51,575 nucleotides of DNA, taken from contig JAFUYT010000018.1 in NCBI GenBank assembly GCA_017470425.1, positions 1 through 51,575 on the forward strand. Direction: 5' to 3'. The notes below the pieces were generated by a model, which searched no databases, had not been told where the DNA came from, and saw nothing but the letters and a program-made list of their open reading frames with translations. Positions within the stretch are counted from its first letter, which is position 1; every line of letters begins with the position of its first letter. The stretch is from Bacteroidaceae bacterium. GTDB lineage: Bacteria > Bacteroidota > Bacteroidia > Bacteroidales > Bacteroidaceae. The position numbers were made by a program, and so were the translations under genes. This document shows positions 14,298 to 22,032 of this stretch, one piece after another.

Positions 14298-15755
14298 TTA
14301 TTCTATTCCGAATGTCTCGCGGACGACTTCGTGGTCATCGAAGTGGTGCTTGACACCTTTGACATCCTGATAGTCCTCGTGGCCTTTGCCAGCGATGAGG
14401 ATGACGTCGCCCGGCTGCGCCATCATGCAGGCGGTGCGGATGGCTTCGCGACGATCCACGATGCTGATGACCTTACGCTTGTCTTCGGCCGTCGTGATGC
14501 CAGCGAGCATATCGTTGATGATGTCCTGCGGCTCTTCGAAGCGGGGGTTGTCGGAGGTGATGATGACGCGGTCGGAGGCGCGGACGGCCGACTGTGCCAT
14601 CAGGGGGCGCTTGCCCTTGTCGCGGTTGCCGCCGGCACCGCAGACGGTGATGCACTGCCCGGGTTTCTTCAAGATCTCATTGATGGTGCTCAGGACGTTG
14701 TCGAGTGCGTCGGGTGTGTGGGCGTAATCGACAATGGCGGTGACACCCTCGCGCGAGCGAATGGTCTCGAAGCGGCCGTTCACGGGCGTCAGCGTGCTCA
14801 GCACGACCAGCACATCTTCCGGGCGCTTGCCCAGACAGACGGCAGCGCCATAGACGGCCAGCAGGTTGGAGACATTGAAGCGTCCGATGAATTGGACGAA
14901 AACTTCATGTCCGGAGATATCCAGCGTCATCCCCTCGAAGCCTTCTTCGAGAATCCGCGCGCGGAAGTCGGCCATGGCGCGCAGGGAGTAGGTCTTGACC
15001 TGTGCACGGGTATTCTGTGTCATGAACAGCCCGTTCTTGTCGTCGGCGTTTGTGACGACGAAAGCATCTGCGGGCAGACCGTCGAAGAAAGCCTTCTTGG
15101 CGTCGCGGTAGGCCTCGACCGTCTTGTGATAGTCCAGATGATCGCGGGTGAGGTTCGTGAAGATGCCGCCCTTGAACTTCAGACCACCGATGCGGTGCTG
15201 TGCCACGCTGTGGGAGCTCACCTCCATGAAAGCATAGCGGCAACCTTCGTCGGCCATGCGGCCTAGCAGGCGGTTCAGCGTAATGGGGTCAGGAGTGGTA
15301 TGGTCGGTGGGAACGGCGACACCGTCGATATAGTTGCAAACGGTGGAGCAGAGTCCGCACTTGTAGCCAAACTGGCGGAACATCCGGTACAGTAGCGTGG
15401 CGATGGTCGTCTTGCCATTGGTGCCGGTGACGCCGATGAGATCGAGCTTTTCTGTGGGGTCGCCGAAGAAATGGTGGGCCAGCGGGCCTACGGCGGACTC
15501 GGTGTCTGCCATCTGCACGAACGTCACCCCTTCGGGGCGCTCTGCGGGCATCGTCTGACAGACGACGGCGATGGCACCTTGCTCCACCGCCTTGCCGATG
15601 AAAGCATGGCCATCAACTTGAGTGCCGGGCACCGCCACGAAGAGCGTGCCGGGCTTCACCTGCCGGGAGTCAATCGCGATGTCCGCGACTTCGATGTCTG
15701 TGGAGCCTGCTACCTGGAGAGGCTTGACGGGAGAGAGCAGTTCTTCTAATTTCAT
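14298..15755 (-). CDS. murE: UDP-MurNAc-tripeptide synthetase MurE (meso-diaminopimelate type)
   Basis: A 485-residue Mur ligase adding the third stem residue. The ATP loop GTNGKT is at 111-116 and [16 protein letters not shown] follows. The substrate loop reads [15 protein letters not shown] is the signature for meso-diaminopimelate, against DNPA for lysine. The start was set at MKLEELL, the usual MurE beginning; an ATG six codons upstream (15773) is also possible. Confidence 0.96.
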   Translation of the reverse strand: MKLEELLSPVKPLQVAGSTDIEVADIAIDSRQVKPGTLFVAVPGTQVDGHAFIGKAVEQGAIAVVCQTMPAERPEGVTFVQMADTESAVGPLAHHFFGDPTEKLDLIGVTGTNGKTTIATLLYRMFRQFGYKCGLCSTVCNYIDGVAVPTDHTTPDPITLNRLLGRMADEGCRYAFMEVSSHSVAQHRIGGLKFKGGIFTNLTRDHLDYHKTVEAYRDAKKAFFDGLPADAFVVTNADDKNGLFMTQNTRAQVKTYSLRAMADFRARILEEGFEGMTLDISGHEVFVQFIGRFNVSNLLAVYGAAVCLGKRPEDVLVVLSTLTPVNGRFETIRSREGVTAIVDYAHTPDALDNVLSTINEILKKPGQCITVCGAGGNRDKGKRPLMAQSAVRASDRVIITSDNPRFEEPQDIINDMLAGITTAEDKRKVISIVDRREAIRTACMMAQPGDVILIAGKGHEDYQDVKGVKHHFDDHEVVRETFGIE

Positions 15756-15805
15756 ATCTCGATATATTTTCAATTCTTAATGAAGTATCTTTCAATGTTT
15801 CAATT

Positions 15806-17887
15806 TTACATCGCCTTAAGCTCCAGCGTAATCGTCTGTCCCTTCACGGCTTTGGTTCCGGCCGGCATATTCTGGCGATAGACGCGTCCCTGTCCTTGGA
15901 GGCGCACCTTCAGCCCCAGCGCTTCCAGCAGTCCTACGGCATCGCGTGCGCCGAGGCCTACGACGTTTGGTACGGTGCCTGCTTCCGCCTCCGGCATGGC
16001 TGCGGGCTCGGGACGCTCGAAGACTGATGTGCTGTCGGCTGCCTCCTGCACCTCGCGGAAGACACCTTTGGCCATCACGTATTGTGCCAGCTCAGAGAAC
16101 ACCGGGCCACACTGTCCGCCACCAGAGGCGGGGAGACCGCTCTTCTTGATGCAGACGATACAACTGTACTGCGGAGCCTCGCTGGGATAGAAACCGCAGA
16201 AGCTCACCATGTAGCGGGCGGGGGAACCGTGGTAGCTGCCATGTTCGTCGGCAACCTGCGCCGTACCCGTCTTGCCGCAGACCTTGAACTGCTTGCAGCC
16301 TGCTTTCTTGCCGAGGCCGGTCGGGTCGTTGACGACGCGCTCCAGGATCTCGTGGATATCCTTCAGGGTGCTGGGCTTGCAGATCTGCTCCTTCACGACC
16401 TCCACGGGGAAGCTCTTGAGCGTCATGCCATCCTTGCGGATCTCGCGCACGAAGCGGGGCTTCACCATGCGACCGTTGTTGGCGATGGCATTGTAGAAGG
16501 TGACGGTGTAGATGGGCGGGATCTGCGTCTCGTAGCCGATGCTCATCCATGCCAGTGCCGTCTTGCTCCAGTTGCTGCCGTCGGGTTTGGGGCGGCGCAC
16601 GCTGGGGAAGCCTTGCCCCTGGAAGGGTAGTGTGAACGGCACGCCGACACCTTCGCGGTGCAGGCCATCGACATATTTCTCGGGATGTTGGAAGTAGTTC
16701 TCATCGATGATGCGGCTCACGCCTACGTTGGACGAGAACATCAGACACTCATCGACGGAGATCCTGCGGCCGTAGCCGCCCTTGCGCCAGTTGTGATCCT
16801 TCATCACGCGGCCGTGCATGAGATACTGTCCGTTGCCCACCTGCACGCTGTCCTTGCGGGTGACCACGCCGTCCTCGAGTGCCACCATGATGGAGGCGGT
16901 CTTGAACGTCGAGCCCGGTTCCCAGAGGTCGGTGATGGCGTTGTTCTTGACTTCCGCGTAGTAATAGTTTCCCGATGTTCCCAGGCGTGTCATGTTCACG
17001 ATGGCTTTCACGTCGCCCGTGGCCACTTCCATCAGCACCACGACACCTACTTCGCCATTGACTTCGTGCAGCTTGCGCACAAGGATCTTCTCGGCGGCAT
17101 CCTGCATCCCCACGTCGATGGTCGAGATGATGTCGAGGCCGTTGATGGGCTCCACGTCCGTGCGGTCCATCCACTGTCGGCGCACTTTCTCGCGATGCTT
17201 CTTGCCGTTCACGCCGCGCAGGATGCTGTCGTAGGCCAGTTCCAGACCGTTCATGGCGGAATCGCTGGCTGGCAGCAAGGAGCCCAGCGTGCGGGTGGCC
17301 ATATTGCCATAAGGCTTCTGGCGCTGTGGAATCTCCTCGCCGTAGAAGCCGGACTTGTTACGTCCGTAGCGGACATACGGCAGCCTCAGGAACTCGCGGT
17401 ACTGGATGTAGGAGGCGTTGCGGGCCAGCACAAACGTGCGCTGGCATTTCTTGCCGCGCTCGCGTTCCTTCGCATTCTTGTATGCCTTGTGGAGTAGTGT
17501 CTTGTATTCTGCCACCGATTTCTTGGGGAACAGCTGGTTGAGGCCGATGCAGAGGCTGTCGATTTCACGGACAAACACGGTGTCGCGCCAGGCTCGTCCC
17601 CTGCGCTCGGCGACACTGTCGTTCTGATCGACCACGACGAGGTCGGCGTAGAGCGTGTAGATGGGCATTGAGCCCACCAGCAGCTGGCCATCGGCCGAGT
17701 AGATGTTGCCGCGGACGGCGGGAATGTCCTTCTGGCGGGAAGCCAGACGTTCGCGCACCTTCTCCCAGTAGCTCTTTTCGAAAAACATTGAATAGGCGGC
17801 GGTGGCTATCACAGCAACGCCCACCAGCGTCATCAGGATAATGACGAACGTATAACGCGGAATAATATGTTTGTGGTCGAAGTTCAT
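15806..17887 (-). CDS. ftsI: Septal class B penicillin-binding protein FtsI (PBP3) with PASTA domain
   Basis: A 693-residue transpeptidase that cross-links septal peptidoglycan together with FtsW. A single membrane helix (about 13-35) is followed by a dimerisation module (IPAVRGNIYSADGQLL) and the transpeptidase domain, with the active-site serine in STFK (Ser326), then SSN, then KTGTAQV. One PASTA domain closes the protein (VPNVVGLGARDAVGLLEALGLKVRLQ...). It lies 6 bp after the ftsL-like gene, so the two are probably translated together. Confidence 0.96.
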   Translation of the reverse strand: MNFDHKHIIPRYTFVIILMTLVGVAVIATAAYSMFFEKSYWEKVRERLASRQKDIPAVRGNIYSADGQLLVGSMPIYTLYADLVVVDQNDSVAERRGRAWRDTVFVREIDSLCIGLNQLFPKKSVAEYKTLLHKAYKNAKERERGKKCQRTFVLARNASYIQYREFLRLPYVRYGRNKSGFYGEEIPQRQKPYGNMATRTLGSLLPASDSAMNGLELAYDSILRGVNGKKHREKVRRQWMDRTDVEPINGLDIISTIDVGMQDAAEKILVRKLHEVNGEVGVVVLMEVATGDVKAIVNMTRLGTSGNYYYAEVKNNAITDLWEPGSTFKTASIMVALEDGVVTRKDSVQVGNGQYLMHGRVMKDHNWRKGGYGRRISVDECLMFSSNVGVSRIIDENYFQHPEKYVDGLHREGVGVPFTLPFQGQGFPSVRRPKPDGSNWSKTALAWMSIGYETQIPPIYTVTFYNAIANNGRMVKPRFVREIRKDGMTLKSFPVEVVKEQICKPSTLKDIHEILERVVNDPTGLGKKAGCKQFKVCGKTGTAQVADEHGSYHGSPARYMVSFCGFYPSEAPQYSCIVCIKKSGLPASGGGQCGPVFSELAQYVMAKGVFREVQEAADSTSVFERPEPAAMPEAEAGTVPNVVGLGARDAVGLLEALGLKVRLQGQGRVYRQNMPAGTKAVKGQTITLELKAM

Positions 17888-17893
17888 AACGGC

Positions 17894-18505
17894 TTATTTC
17901 TTGATGCGGATGATAAACGGAGGTTCGGTGGCACTCTTCAGGAGGCTGTCGCCCATCTGCTGGAGCTTCCGCTCGATGTTGCTCTGTCGGCTGCTCATGG
18001 TTAGGGTGGCATATTGTGTCAGGGCGTAGTTCTTCTTCTCCACCAGCTCATTGCGCAGGTGCTCTTCCTCGATGATTTCCTGCTGGGCGGCATAGCGGTT
18101 CGAGATATAGAGAATACCCAGCAGGACCAGCACCAGGATAAACCAGATGTTGCGCCGTAGGAAGCTGCCGATGAGGTAGTCGCCGCCCAGGATCTCCCGT
18201 AGGGTCAGCTGTGGCAGGTCTTCCGATGAGAACAAGCGCCATGCCGAACGCCGTTCGTGGGCATCCTCTTCTGTCGTGGCCACGGGGACATCATCGGGCA
18301 CCGGCGTGCTTTCGTCGCCGTCAGCGCCATCAGTGCCATCCACACTGCGAGCGTCATCGCAGTGCGCTGTATCGTCGCTCTCAGCGTGCTGCGTGTCGCT
18401 GTCCACCTCAGGCAATATTGCTTCCTCCAACTCCGAGGTGTTCTCCTCGAGGTTGGTGACGACCAGCTCCACGTCGTCCTGCTGAGCCTTCTTGTCTCGT
18501 TTCAT
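17894..18505 (-). CDS. FtsL-like divisome protein with a long acidic N-terminus
   Basis: A 203-residue bitopic protein between rsmH and ftsI, the usual place of ftsL. The C-terminal half has the FtsL layout: an amphipathic lead, one membrane helix (NIWFILVLVLLGILYIS, about residues 117-135) and a periplasmic coiled coil (AAQQEIIEEEHLRNELVEKKNYAL...). The N-terminal ~85 residues are unusual: almost all acidic and small residues (DSDTQHAESDDTAHCDD, DGTDGADGDEST), probably disordered and cytoplasmic. Typical FtsL is 100-120 residues. Function is assigned from context and topology. Confidence 0.85.
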   Translation of the reverse strand: MKRDKKAQQDDVELVVTNLEENTSELEEAILPEVDSDTQHAESDDTAHCDDARSVDGTDGADGDESTPVPDDVPVATTEEDAHERRSAWRLFSSEDLPQLTLREILGGDYLIGSFLRRNIWFILVLVLLGILYISNRYAAQQEIIEEEHLRNELVEKKNYALTQYATLTMSSRQSNIERKLQQMGDSLLKSATEPPFIIRIKK

Positions 18506-18626
18506 GCAAATCTCACTTATACCTATTTATATTATATAGAGGAGGTGCTTCTACTCCATTTTCTATCACCTCTTCTCCTTTTACTCCTTATTTTCTGTGA
18601 CGGGGTTATTCTTTCCGCCTTGATCT

Positions 18627-19553
18627 TCAAATTTTTTCTGCCACACGCAGGCGCGCACTCCTGCTTCGTGGGTTCTGCTGTACCTCTTCGTCGCTGGCCA
18701 CCACTGGTTTCCCGATGAGGCGGAAGGGAGCCTGACTGCGCCCGTAGATGTCTTGTTGCACGTCGCCGTTGATATTGCCGGCGCGCATCAGGTTCTTGAC
18801 CATGCGGTCTTCCAGCGAATGATAGGCGATGACCACCAGTCGGCCGCCGGGCTTCAGTAGGTTGACGGCTGCAGAGAGCATATCGCGCAGTGCTTCCATC
18901 TCGCCATTCACCTCGATGCGCAAGGCTTGAAAGGCACGGGCCAGATCTTTCTTCTCACGGTCCCGCCCAATCAGCGGAGACAATACCTGCACCAACTGCT
19001 GCGTGGTCGTTATCGGGGAGGCGGCACGCGCTTTGACGATGGCCGCTGCCATGCGCGATGCCTGATGCAGCTCTCCATAGAGCCGGAAGATGGACGTGAG
19101 CTCTTCAGCGGAATAGCTGTTCACCACGTCGGCGGCTGATCGGCGCGCCTGTTGGTTCATCCTCATGTCCAGCGGGGCATCTGCCCTGAAACTGAAACCG
19201 CGCTCTGCGGCGTCCAGATGGTGACTGGAGACGCCCAGGTCTGCCAGAATTCCATCCACACCATCTACTTCGTAGTAGCGCATCCAGTGATGCAGGTAGC
19301 GGAAGTTCGAGCGGACAAGCGTCCATTGTGTTGAGCCTGACATCGTCTCTGACTGCTCCGCTTCACAGCGGGCAATGGCATCGGCATCCTGGTCGAAACT
19401 GAACAAACGGCCGCCCTCTAATTGGGAGAGAATCGCACGACTATGGCCGCCGCCGCCCAGCGTCACATCCACGTAAGTCCCATCACGCCTGATGTTCAGC
19501 GCCTCCAGGGAAGGCTGCAATAGCACGGGAATGTGGTAAATGCCAGTTTCCAT
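18627..19553 (-). CDS. rsmH: 16S rRNA m4C1402 methyltransferase RsmH (MraW)
   Basis: A 308-residue SAM methyltransferase that N4-methylates C1402 of 16S rRNA. METGIYHIPVLL is the standard N-terminus and fixes the start; the SAM loop is VDVTLGGGGHS (28-38). Also present are DGILADLGVSSHHLD, RGFSFRADAPLDMRMN and VIAYHSLEDRMVKN. It heads the dcw cluster: no mraZ precedes it, and the next gene upstream is divergent. The only -7 box ends four bases before the ATG, which suggests a leaderless transcript. Confidence 0.97.
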   Translation of the reverse strand: METGIYHIPVLLQPSLEALNIRRDGTYVDVTLGGGGHSRAILSQLEGGRLFSFDQDADAIARCEAEQSETMSGSTQWTLVRSNFRYLHHWMRYYEVDGVDGILADLGVSSHHLDAAERGFSFRADAPLDMRMNQQARRSAADVVNSYSAEELTSIFRLYGELHQASRMAAAIVKARAASPITTTQQLVQVLSPLIGRDREKKDLARAFQALRIEVNGEMEALRDMLSAAVNLLKPGGRLVVIAYHSLEDRMVKNLMRAGNINGDVQQDIYGRSQAPFRLIGKPVVASDEEVQQNPRSRSARLRVAEKI

Positions 19554-19557
19554 GGCG

Positions 19558-19565
19558 CAAAGATA
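19558..19565 (-). promoter_or_regulatory. -7 element of the dcw cluster, nearly touching the rsmH start
   Basis: Read on the minus strand, TATCTTTG ends four bases before the rsmH ATG (19553). A transcript begun at the usual distance would start at or beside the start codon. The -33 region is not a clear TTTG at the right spacing. Confidence 0.55.
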
Positions 19566-19735
19566 CGAAGATTATTCCAAACTTACATCATCCTTTACGA
19601 ATTATTTTTGAAAAATTTTATAACTCATTGTTTTGGTGCTATTTGTAACTTTAGAGCTACGCTTTAACTCCAAGTCTCCTTCAAAGCACTGAATAGCCTT
19701 TTTCATGTGCCTATATACATATTTTTGCCTCAAAA

Positions 19736-19767
19736 TTTGGCGAAGCCGCTAAAAAACCATACCTTTG
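19736..19767 (+). promoter_or_regulatory. Promoter of the small secreted protein / gls genes
   Basis: TTTG at 19736-19739 and TACCTTTG at 19760-19767 with a 20-bp spacer give a textbook Bacteroidetes promoter, leaving a leader of about 30 bases to the ATG at 19804. Confidence 0.8.
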
Positions 19768-19803
19768 TACCCAAATCAGCTTTTACAGCGCCCTTCTACA
19801 GAC

Positions 19804-20169
19804 ATGAAATCAAACTTATACCAAAAAGGGATTCACCTCATCGCTGTTCTGATGGCTGCTCTGGCATTGCTCATGCCTTGGCGCTTGACAGCACAGGTTC
19901 AGCGGACGGATTCGCTATCCACGCAGTCCACCGTGACAAGCCAGCGTGAAGAGGTGCGCCCTCGGATGATGACCAGCCCTCTGCCCGTCAACATCCGCCA
20001 GCAAGGTCGCCAACTCTGCGTGCAGAGCCGTTATAATCAGCTGTTACCCGTCTATACCGAAGGTGGTACGTTTTATACCGCTTTCCGCTTGTCCAAGGGA
20101 ACGAATTGGCTTTCAGGACTCCCCAAGGGTACTTATTTGATTAACAACCGTAAGTTCACCATTTATTGA
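19804..20169 (+). CDS. Small secreted protein of unknown function
   Basis: A 121-residue protein with a signal peptide (1 to about 31, ending ALLMPWRLTAQ) and no family I recognise. The mature part is basic and ends in YLINNRKFTIY, a shape resembling the C-terminal 'GxYIxNGKK' tails of other secreted proteins in this window, but shorter. ATG 19804 was chosen because earlier possible starts lie inside the promoter. It is followed after 20 bp by the acyltransferase gene and probably shares its transcript. Confidence 0.7.
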   Translation: MKSNLYQKGIHLIAVLMAALALLMPWRLTAQVQRTDSLSTQSTVTSQREEVRPRMMTSPLPVNIRQQGRQLCVQSRYNQLLPVYTEGGTFYTAFRLSKGTNWLSGLPKGTYLINNRKFTIY

Positions 20170-20189
20170 CCTTTTCTTTTCCTCTCACA

Positions 20190-20993
20190 ATGTCAGAACA
20201 TCCCGAGTTAGCCATTGATCTTGAGAAAATCGTCCGCGAGCGGGCAGGAAACCGCGTCCCGGGATTTGTCATCCGATGGCTCAAACGGCTGATTCACGAG
20301 GATTTCATCAATGAGTTTCTGGTGCGAGGTCACGAAGGAGTGGAGTTCTGTGTCAAGGGCATTGAGTACTTGGGCGTCACGGTGACCGTTGAAGGCTTGG
20401 ATCGCCTGCCTGACGACCGCCAGTTCACCTTCGTCTCCAACCATCCCCTCGGCGCCATCGACGGCGTAGCGTTGGGCGGCATCATTGGTACGAAATACGA
20501 AGGCCGTGTCAGGTATCTGGTGAATGATCTCCTCATGAACCTCAAGGGCTTGGCGCCCATCTGTGTGCCTATCAACAAGTTCGGCGCTCAGGCACGCAAC
20601 CTCCCTAATCAGGTGAATGAAGCCTTTGAGGGCGACAATCAGGTGATTATGTTCCCTGCAGGCATCTGCTCCCGACTGATCGACGGGCAGATTCGAGACC
20701 TCCCGTGGGGGAAAGCGTTCATCCAGAAGAGCGTGCAGACGCAGCGCGACGTGGTGCCCATCCATTTCATTGCTCAGAACTCGCCCCGTTTCTACCGGAT
20801 TGCGCAATGGTGCAAGCGGTTGGGCATCAAGTTTAATTTGGCGATGCTCCTGTTGCCCGATGAGATGTACCGCTCGCGCGGCAAGCACTTCATCGTGCGT
20901 TTTGGACAGCCTATCCCCTGGCAGACCTTCGATCGCTCACGTCGTCCCGCAGAGTGGGCAGAGTGGGTGAAGACGCGGGCCTATGAATTATAG
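20190..20993 (+). CDS. glsA: Lyso-glycine-lipid O-acyltransferase (GlsA type, PlsC-like)
   Basis: A 267-residue membrane-associated acyltransferase of the PlsC superfamily. The catalytic motif is NHPLGAIDG, His85 and Asp91, the H-x5-D form seen in the 'putative hemolysin' branch rather than the H-x4-D of PlsC; MFPAGICSR is the later substrate motif. In Bacteroides thetaiotaomicron an adjacent pair makes N-acyl-3-acyloxy-fatty-acyl glycine lipids: this O-acyltransferase and a GNAT-type N-acyltransferase. The next gene is that partner, which supports the assignment. A lipid A or phospholipid acyltransferase is the alternative. Confidence 0.8.
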   Translation: MSEHPELAIDLEKIVRERAGNRVPGFVIRWLKRLIHEDFINEFLVRGHEGVEFCVKGIEYLGVTVTVEGLDRLPDDRQFTFVSNHPLGAIDGVALGGIIGTKYEGRVRYLVNDLLMNLKGLAPICVPINKFGAQARNLPNQVNEAFEGDNQVIMFPAGICSRLIDGQIRDLPWGKAFIQKSVQTQRDVVPIHFIAQNSPRFYRIAQWCKRLGIKFNLAMLLLPDEMYRSRGKHFIVRFGQPIPWQTFDRSRRPAEWAEWVKTRAYEL

Positions 20994-21022
20994 AAAGTAA
21001 GCAGTAAGAGAGTAATAGAGAT

Positions 21023-22000
21023 ATGGAAGAAATCATTGCCCCTATTCCCGTTGACATCCTGAAGAGTGAGCTCACGGAGGACAAGCGCCTGCGCATGACC
21101 AACAAGAGTAACAACGAGGTGTATATCGTCACGTGGCAGAACGCCCCCAACGTGCTGCGCGAGATCGGTCGCCTCCGCGAAATCGCATTCCGTGCGGCGG
21201 GAGGAGGAACGGGTAAGGCATTGGATCTTGATGAGTTCGACACGATGGAGCGACCTTACAAGCAGCTCATCGTCTGGGATCCCGAGGCTGAGGCTATTCT
21301 GGGAGGCTACCGCTATCTGCTGGGGTCGGAGGCCAGTTTCGATGCCGAAGGACAGCCCATCTTGGCCACCTCCCACATGTTCCATTTCTCTGAGCGCTTC
21401 CTGCGCGACTATTTCCCCTACACCATCGAGCTGGGACGCAGCTGGGTGACGCTGGAGTACCAGAGCACGCGCGCCGGTTCGAAGGCGCTCTTCGCGCTGG
21501 ACAACCTGTGGGACGGGCTGGGCGCCCTCACCGTGATCATGCCCAAGATGCGTTACCTCTTCGGCAAGATGACCATGTACCCGAGCTATGACCGTCAGGC
21601 TCGTGATATGATCCTTTATTTCCTGCAGAAGCATTTTGCTGACCCCGATAAACTCATCATTCCGATGAAACCGCTTGAAATCGAGGCGAACCGCGAGGAG
21701 TTAGCGGCCTTGTTCTGCGAGGATGACTTCAAGGCTGACTACCGGATCCTCAACCGTGAGGTGCGACTGCGCGGCTACAATATCCCGCCGCTCGTGAACG
21801 CCTACATGGGACTCTCGCCCACCATGCGTATGTTCGGCACTGCCATCAACTACGGCTTTGGCGACGTGGAGGAGACAGGCATCCTGATTGCTGTCGATGA
21901 GATTCTCGACGAGAAACGCGTCCGACATATCGACAGCTTCATTCGTGAGCATCCCGAGGCACTGTCCATCACTAGCGGCGCCAACAAGATCATCTCTTGA
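21023..22000 (+). CDS. glsB: Glycine N-acyltransferase (GlsB type, OlsB/hemolysin-like GNAT)
   Basis: A 325-residue protein of the Acetyltransf_5 GNAT group. Visible parts are YIVTWQNAPNVLREIGRLREIAFRAAGGGTGK, then the core IVWDPEAEAILGGYRYLLG, ELGRSWVTLEYQ, and a C-terminal LNREVRLRGYNIPPLVNAYMGLSP. The family transfers 3-hydroxy acyl chains to an amino acid; its member in Bacteroides makes the lyso-glycine lipid that the preceding gene product acylates. It lies 29 bp after glsA. The order glsA-glsB is the reverse of what I recall for B. thetaiotaomicron. Confidence 0.82.
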   Translation: MEEIIAPIPVDILKSELTEDKRLRMTNKSNNEVYIVTWQNAPNVLREIGRLREIAFRAAGGGTGKALDLDEFDTMERPYKQLIVWDPEAEAILGGYRYLLGSEASFDAEGQPILATSHMFHFSERFLRDYFPYTIELGRSWVTLEYQSTRAGSKALFALDNLWDGLGALTVIMPKMRYLFGKMTMYPSYDRQARDMILYFLQKHFADPDKLIIPMKPLEIEANREELAALFCEDDFKADYRILNREVRLRGYNIPPLVNAYMGLSPTMRMFGTAINYGFGDVEETGILIAVDEILDEKRVRHIDSFIREHPEALSITSGANKIIS

Positions 22001-22032
22001 TGCAGTCATCAAGATGCTCTGTTGACACAGTC

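Noticed and set aside
18506-18626. Possible small gene between rsmH and the ftsL-like gene
   Set aside because: 120 bp of AT- and pyrimidine-rich spacer; no frame with a plausible start and length was found.
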